From contig NW_019211457.1 in assembly GCF_002443255.2 (NCBI RefSeq), positions 23,999,709 through 24,063,708 on the forward strand: a DNA stretch of 64,000 bases, given 5' to 3'. Shown here one piece after another: positions 58,777 through 64,000 of the stretch; the stretch's first letter is position 1; every line of letters begins with the position of its first letter. The DNA is from Varroa destructor. Taxonomy: Eukaryota; Arthropoda; Arachnida; Mesostigmata; Varroidae. The notes under the pieces are model-generated. The model saw only the letters and a program-made list of their open reading frames with translations. It had not been told where the DNA came from and made no database searches. The position numbers were made by a program, and so were the translations under genes.

Positions 58777-61700
58777 CTGAAATCAGGTCCAGAACAATTT
58801 ACTAAGACTGAAATGAGAACTAAATAATAGGGCGTCAAGAAGTTAAGTTTACTTACACCTATCTACTAAGTCAACTATTTTTTGCCGTATGGTCCGAAAC
58901 TAGTAAAGCTCGTGCTTCAAATTGTAGTTGTTTCCCAGATAGACTATACCAACTGGGTAGAATCTTACACCCAGCAACTAACTTACATGAGCTAAAACAA
59001 GGTCTGAACCTGCCTCCCCTTCGGGAAAACGCTGTGAGCACGATACTCTTAATTATATCATCATCGAAAAAGCTGATAGTGGAACTCATAAATATGTCCT
59101 AAATAAACCCTTAGTCCGTATGGAAATTAATGCGGATATATATAGTTCATTATTGATTTGTACTGTTCATAGATATGCTAAAGACGTAATTTACGGATGC
59201 TATTATCTGAGTTTCTCTAAATGTTTGTCTAATAAATCTGACCGCGTTACGTTATGTTATATGGGCGTGTGCAGGTTTTATTTCCCCACACGGCAAGTGA
59301 GAGTTAGAAGTAAATCATTATCATCAACTCTCAATACAGAGTTAAAGACGTTAAAATTTATTCACGTGACCGCCTATAAACAAAGTAATTTACCTGTAAG
59401 TATCGACTTTCCAGTAGAAAGGCGTGCATCGCGTTAGCCAAAGTGCGTAAAAGCACTGGCATATTCATTAGAACGATATTTCTTTTATTAGTTTTTTTTT
59501 AGAATTTTGCTAGTTTTTTTTTTAAATAAGGCGCGTTCATATTCACGCAACACGTATGATATATACATACGCACGCTTAGTGCAGACAGCCGTTATTATT
59601 GTGCTCTAAAGTTATTTGTATTATGTACCAATGCTTTTTTATTTTAGCGAACGAACGTGCGTTAATTCAGTATAACTAAATCGAGAAAGTGAAATTCAGC
59701 TTTTTCTTCATTCAATTAAAACCGACTAAAAAAAAAAATAAGGATACAATATTTTTAAGTTTTCTCGCACCGAAAGATATGAACTCGTCAGCCTCGTCTG
59801 TCATTTTAGCCGACATCGGACTGCTTATGCCGTAAATACTCGAAGAAAGATGTTTTAGAAGATTCGCCATGATTTTTGCGGGCTTCAGGGATTATAAATC
59901 AGTGAAACATTAAATACAGTTTGACCTATGCGCTAAAAATCACATTTTCCAATGTTCGCCCTGGACCCCCCAGGACCCTGTCTTGCCGAATTGGATGGGG
60001 GTATAAATGTTCTCAATTGTCTTCACATGCTTTGACAATTATTAAGGATATGAAGAGGATTTAGAAACATACTCAAAATCGATCGGACTTCGACACCTCT
60101 TATTAGAAACGCCTCATATAAATAACGACTGTTGCGCAAACGACCTCTGACCAGATGATAGAAGAAATCTTAAAAAAAAAAACACCGTTTTAAGATATAA
60201 AAATTAGTTGCTCAAGTTTTTTGCAACATGCACAAAGGTAGCGTTTCGAAAAGCAGAACTTTGCCGATCTTTGCCCTGTAATTGACTACAGTATGTTCTT
60301 AAGTAATTGGTTCAAAACTTGAGATCGTATCAGTCTCTTTGCTTTACTCAACAGTTAGATTTCTTGGGCTGTTTAATATATAATGTATAGAATTTTGAAA
60401 ACTAAGATCAATGATCGAACATAACTAACTTCAACAGTATAGCTGTCTAACAGTTACTTGCAGCAGCACTGCGAAACACTAGATCGAGGATTGTGCCGAT
60501 GCAAAGTAACAGGATAATTATGACACGGCCATAGACTATTTTTTTGCTTGTACAAGATAAAATCAAAAAAGTGCCAATATCCCGAAATAAGTAATCCAAA
60601 ACAGAGTGATCATATAAAGAACGATGCTTCCGGAAACCATGAAATCAGATTTGGCAAATAAGGCAACCGAATGACTGGCAAGATTACCTTCCTACTTCAT
60701 TTACTAAAAACTAAATAGTAGACAAACCGCAACCTAATGGAACAGAGTGGGTTACTGCAACAGATGGGCGACAGTAGTAGAGAGAACCACCTACGCTCAA
60801 CCTAAATTAGGTTTAAATTTTACTTAGATCGTTAACAGTATGATCTGTGTGATTGTTAACACGATTATACTGTTAGATAATATCTAGAGCATACACATAA
60901 TACGGGTCGTTTAATGGAGGGAAAGATACGTTAGTCTATGGTGTCTATAGGTGGTCATAGCCGCGGAGGCTGGGCCGATGCATGATGCGATCCGGTGCTA
61001 AACAGATCTAGAGCGTTCAGGCCCAATTTATTACTATTATTATTATTGTTATATACAGAACCTACTTGAAGGAACTTAATGAAATTCATAAGTTCTGTCT
61101 CGAACAGGAAACCATGGGTCCAAAGATACACCCCCAAAAGAAAACAATTGAAAAGTTCTCACTATAGAAAAATGCATTTGACTTAGTTGACTCCAAGAAA
61201 AAACCAAACACCTTGGACTTAGTGGAAATTGTTGCAAGCACTGTCATTTTAAGGGCTACTTTTTATATATCGAATTGCTATCTCGCTTTTATCGACCGCA
61301 CAAAAAATTTAGCCATATTGAAATGATAGCCACGACCGTCCGTTTTGACACATTGCGGTTAAGCATCGTATACGAACTAAACGTATCAGTACATTAAGGA
61401 ATCAGGCGCATAAAAAGTGACCATAGTTGCTTTTCTTTACCGAACATATCTTAGGCCTGTTTTATCAACCCACTTACAAGGTATTGATATATTACTGTAC
61501 CAATACCGATAGTATTGAATCTGTTCGGCAACGATTTTCACACGGGCATATCCTTTTTGTCCTTGTGGTTCCGTTTTACTAGATTAGGAATCTCTTCGGA
61601 TGATCCGTCGGATCGACATAGTCACAAATTGTTCTGAATCGGTCCGCTCCTTTCCGCATCTCCGCCAGCCGCGTTTCCGCTTTTTGAGAGCCACACAACG

Positions 61701-62487
61701 CTATCATTTACGCCCAGTTAAAAAACAAAAAACATTAGAACCGCTGCTGCTCCCTACTACGGCAGTTGACTATCACAGTTCAGCTATAATAAGCATAATG
61801 AGGAATCAGTCTGCGGCAATAGGTAAATAAAGCTGCCCTTTTTTTTTTTCTATTCTTAAATGTCTCTACCTATCTACAACGAATTTGACTCAAGCAATGT
61901 TCAAGGAATACAGAATGGCGGCCTAGTTTTGGTAAAGATTAGGAAAGCCAGCCCAGCTTCGTGAAGAGCGTGCATTGAGCGAAATAGCCATAAGATAGGT
62001 GATCGTCCTCAATGATATAAATGGGCAAGCACAAAAAGTCGATGAAGGATAGCAGCGTGGTCAAGCTGTGGATTCATGCTGGCCACGAAACGATCCTGCA
62101 GGGGACGAACTTCACTTGCTTAATGGTGTGGGCATAGACAAATCACTGCGGCTGGACACAGTACCTTGGCTGCGTACCTTGTCATGTCATATGTCGCCCT
62201 TATTCCGGTGGAGACGCAGCTTAAAACTTAAACAAACTTCTTGACGTCTTGTCTATAACATTTGCGTTGCGAATGCTTACCTCAACAATGGTCAAGTAAC
62301 AGAGTTGAGAATACTGCCCTGGAGAATATTGTTAAGAATAATATATAGCGGGTTATTATCACAGGAACTTTGTAGCGTATGTGCCATTTAGTCCGATCGA
62401 ACGGGACTAGTAGAGTTTAAGCGCTTCAAGGTTAAAGAACGCTGTCGGATCTTGAAATTGGACAAAGCTTCAATTTCGGTACAGGCA
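58777..62487. other. Stretch between the isolated exon and the TPR gene
   Basis: Partner exons for the 58.5-kb exon are expected here but none is convincing. A minus-strand segment near 59.0 kb ends in a strong donor (CTCAT|GTAAGT), but its phase does not fit. A GC-richer patch at 61.6-61.75 kb and an AAT run near 61030-61050 are the only other landmarks. Confidence 0.35.
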
Positions 62488-62613
62488 TTATTTCGAAAAC
62501 CAGCTAGGAAAAATGCCTGAGGAAATCACAGATAGAGCTGATACACGGCTGCAAATGTCCTCAACAGAAACCTTCAGGTCATAAGGCTCAAGTGAAACCA
62601 TTTCCATTTGGCC
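62488..62613 (-). CDS. TPR gene last exon
   Basis: The acceptor is TACTGTTTTTTCAG and the stop TAA is at 62488-62490. It encodes 41 residues, GQMEMVSLEPYDLKVSVEDI to GIFPSWFSK. No AATAAA was seen close by. Confidence 0.62.
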   Translation of the reverse strand, partial: GQMEMVSLEPYDLKVSVEDICSRVSALSVISSGIFPSWFSK

Positions 62614-63711
62614 CTGAAAAAACAGTAATAGCGCAAGTATGGTATACTTGCAGAGAATATTAAAAGCGCAGTTCATTTTAGTTGTCATCCCCTATTCGAT
62701 TTGCTACTTTAGGATTCAGTACTGATGACACAATGTGTCGGTCATAGCTCTACATTTTATAGATTTTGTACCAGAAGTGGTTGCGTTGCCCTTATTCATG
62801 CCAGCTAAATATTATTAACAACAAACCTTTATTGCTGACTCGGTATCGCCTAGTTGCCGATGGAGGATACTAGCTTTGAGAAGCAAAGCCTTCGAATGAG
62901 ACGGCCGTTCAACGAGCAGTCGGTCAAGAAATGCTATCGATGATGTTGGCGACTTCCCCAACTGGGTTTGTAATAGGGCAAGATTGTACAGCGCAGACGG
63001 ATGGTGAGGCTGTCGGGATAATACACGATGCAGTAAAGATTCCGCTGAAAATAGTGCCAACAGAAACAATGACAACGCCGACCGCTACCTTACACTGATT
63101 CATGTTGATGCTTCTTAGCTGACCTTTCATGCTACCCTGGGAACATCGTTGGCTGATACATCAAACGATAGGCGGTGGCACCATATCGCGATTTGTGCAA
63201 TGTATAGAACATGCGAACTAAAAACAGGGATTCGACTATAGTGGCAAAACTGATTTCGTGCACCCGGAAATGATTCATTGTGTCTTCACTCAGCTGGCAA
63301 CCGGATACTGGGATGGCAGCAGCATATATATATATATATATATTTCATGAGTTTCGTGTGTGGAATGTATAATGACTTCTATGAAAATCCCAAATGAAAA
63401 GGGTACTCAAGGAGACTAGAATAACGAAGCACTATATTTTACCAACAGAAATATACCCATAGTAGTGGACTCGTGACTACTTAATATTGAAAAAGAAAAG
63501 GATGGACACGCTTACCTGCTGTGTAGCTACCTTCCCTCAGTGCGTCCATTGCATCCTTGTAGAGAGACATCATGGTGTCATCCTCCGTGTTAGTCTTCAA
63601 TACGTCGAGATTCACGCGTGAAGGCTCATGTGTCGGATTGAGCTCAATACATTGCTGGAACATTGAGGCCGCTCCATCAGTAGCTCCGCGTTCCATAAGT
63701 AACACGCCCAG
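62488..63711 (-). CDS. TPR-repeat protein, last three exons
   Basis: The exons 63711-63516, 63044-62827 and 62613-62488 join in phase (1, then 0) and encode about 180 C-terminal residues. Tetratricopeptide repeats are evident: LGVLLMERGATDGAASMFQQ with CIELNP, then ALYNLALLQTQLGK with AFLDRLLVERP, then ALLLKASILHRQLGD. TPRs form helical pairs that bind partner proteins. The tail (QMEMVSLEPYDLK to FPSWFSK) follows without a repeat. The gene continues beyond the right edge. A TMTC-type or other TPR family is possible, but this fragment does not decide it. Confidence 0.72.
62827..63044 (-). CDS. TPR gene exon, penultimate
   Basis: The acceptor is CACTATTTTCAG and the donor is AAAG|GTTTGT. It encodes about two and a half TPR units (LLHRVLSRQPHHPSALYNLA onward to TESAIK). 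Confidence 0.72.
63325..63343. repeat. TA microsatellite inside a TPR-gene intron
   Basis: About nine AT units between the first two TPR exons. Confidence 0.85.
63516..63711 (-). CDS. TPR gene exon, antepenultimate
   Basis: The acceptor is GCTTGTCTTCAG and the donor is GCAG|GTAAGC. It encodes one TPR unit and the linker LKTNTEDDTMMSLYKDAMDA. The acidic linker is an unusual break between repeats. Confidence 0.7.
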
Positions 63712-64000
63712 CTGAAGACAAGCAGATTAATTACACGCGGCTATCAACATCAGCTAACTATACTCATAAGTCATTTAAAAAATGATCTCCTTTTAATAAA
63801 TCATGTATTGATAGTCTGCAACATGTGTATACAACAAAGTAACCGAAAATATTTCTTCTACGCTGAAAAAGTGTTGGTTTTATTGGGAACATCATTTAAC
63901 TGTCCCTAAATAGCTACGATAAAAATACTAGTAACTACAATAAAAGTATTTACGGCAACTGTACTTATTTGGGCTTTATCTAGTATCATATAAAGCTGTA
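63712..64000. other. Intron of the TPR gene at the window edge
   Basis: AT-rich sequence upstream of the acceptor at 63712. The next exon lies outside the window. Confidence 0.5.

Noticed and set aside
59000..59070. Minus-strand segment SFFDDDIIKSIVLTAF with a strong donor
   Set aside because: Joining it to the exon at 58776 shifts the frame to an early stop, and it has no good acceptor.
1..64000. tRNA, rRNA and CRISPR-like structures
   Set aside because: I looked for B-box motifs (GGTTCGA type), rRNA-like conserved blocks and spaced direct repeats and saw none that I could support by eye; a covariance-model scan would be needed to exclude tRNAs.

Overview
This is a stretch of animal nuclear genome: AT-rich, with coding sequence cut into short exons by phase-consistent GT/AG introns, long gene-poor gaps, microsatellites and at least one decayed DNA transposon. 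The two recognisable genes are a PDGF/VEGF-type growth factor (Pvf-like) and a BMP5-8/Gbb-type TGF-beta ligand. Together with the compact introns they suggest a protostome, most likely an arthropod. I cannot name the species; a mite or other chelicerate is only a guess. The exon models were built by reading splice sites and checking reading phase by eye.

Layout. 1-4.6 kb: nothing recognised. 4.6-6.3 kb (minus): last exons of a Pvf-like gene with the PDGF cystine knot and a Cys-rich tail, plus a possible upstream exon. 7.4-7.7 kb (minus): a possible small secreted protein or signal-peptide exon. 10.8-11.7 kb (plus): a degenerate Tc1/mariner transposase. 14.7-15.7 kb: a long inverted repeat with arms of about 480-505 bp around an AT core. 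17.2-28.5 kb (minus): four exons of one gene for a highly charged, Ser/Arg/Lys/Asp-rich and probably disordered protein, with a 9.3-kb intron. 28.5-39.5 kb: mostly non-coding; it holds one plus-strand terminal exon ending in a CaaX box (37.06-37.25 kb) and some weak candidates. 40.07-43.90 kb (minus): a complete four-exon BMP ligand of 537 residues. 44-46 kb: GC-rich upstream region with an alanine-type triplet repeat. 49.85-52.93 kb (minus): a secreted Gly/Phe/Asn-rich protein with two alternative last exons. 54.5 kb (minus): a possible signal-peptide exon. 58.5 kb (minus): an isolated terminal exon. 62.5-63.7 kb (minus): the last three exons of a TPR-repeat protein that continues beyond the window.

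All confident genes except the CaaX exon lie on the minus strand. They do not form an operon or an obvious pathway. Two encode secreted signalling ligands that act through different receptors, and a third encodes a secreted structural-type protein. The most unusual items are the Ser/Thr-rich insert and internal furin-type site in the BMP prodomain, the duplicated last exon of the Gly/Phe-rich gene, and the large inverted repeat that carries an exon-like segment in each arm.
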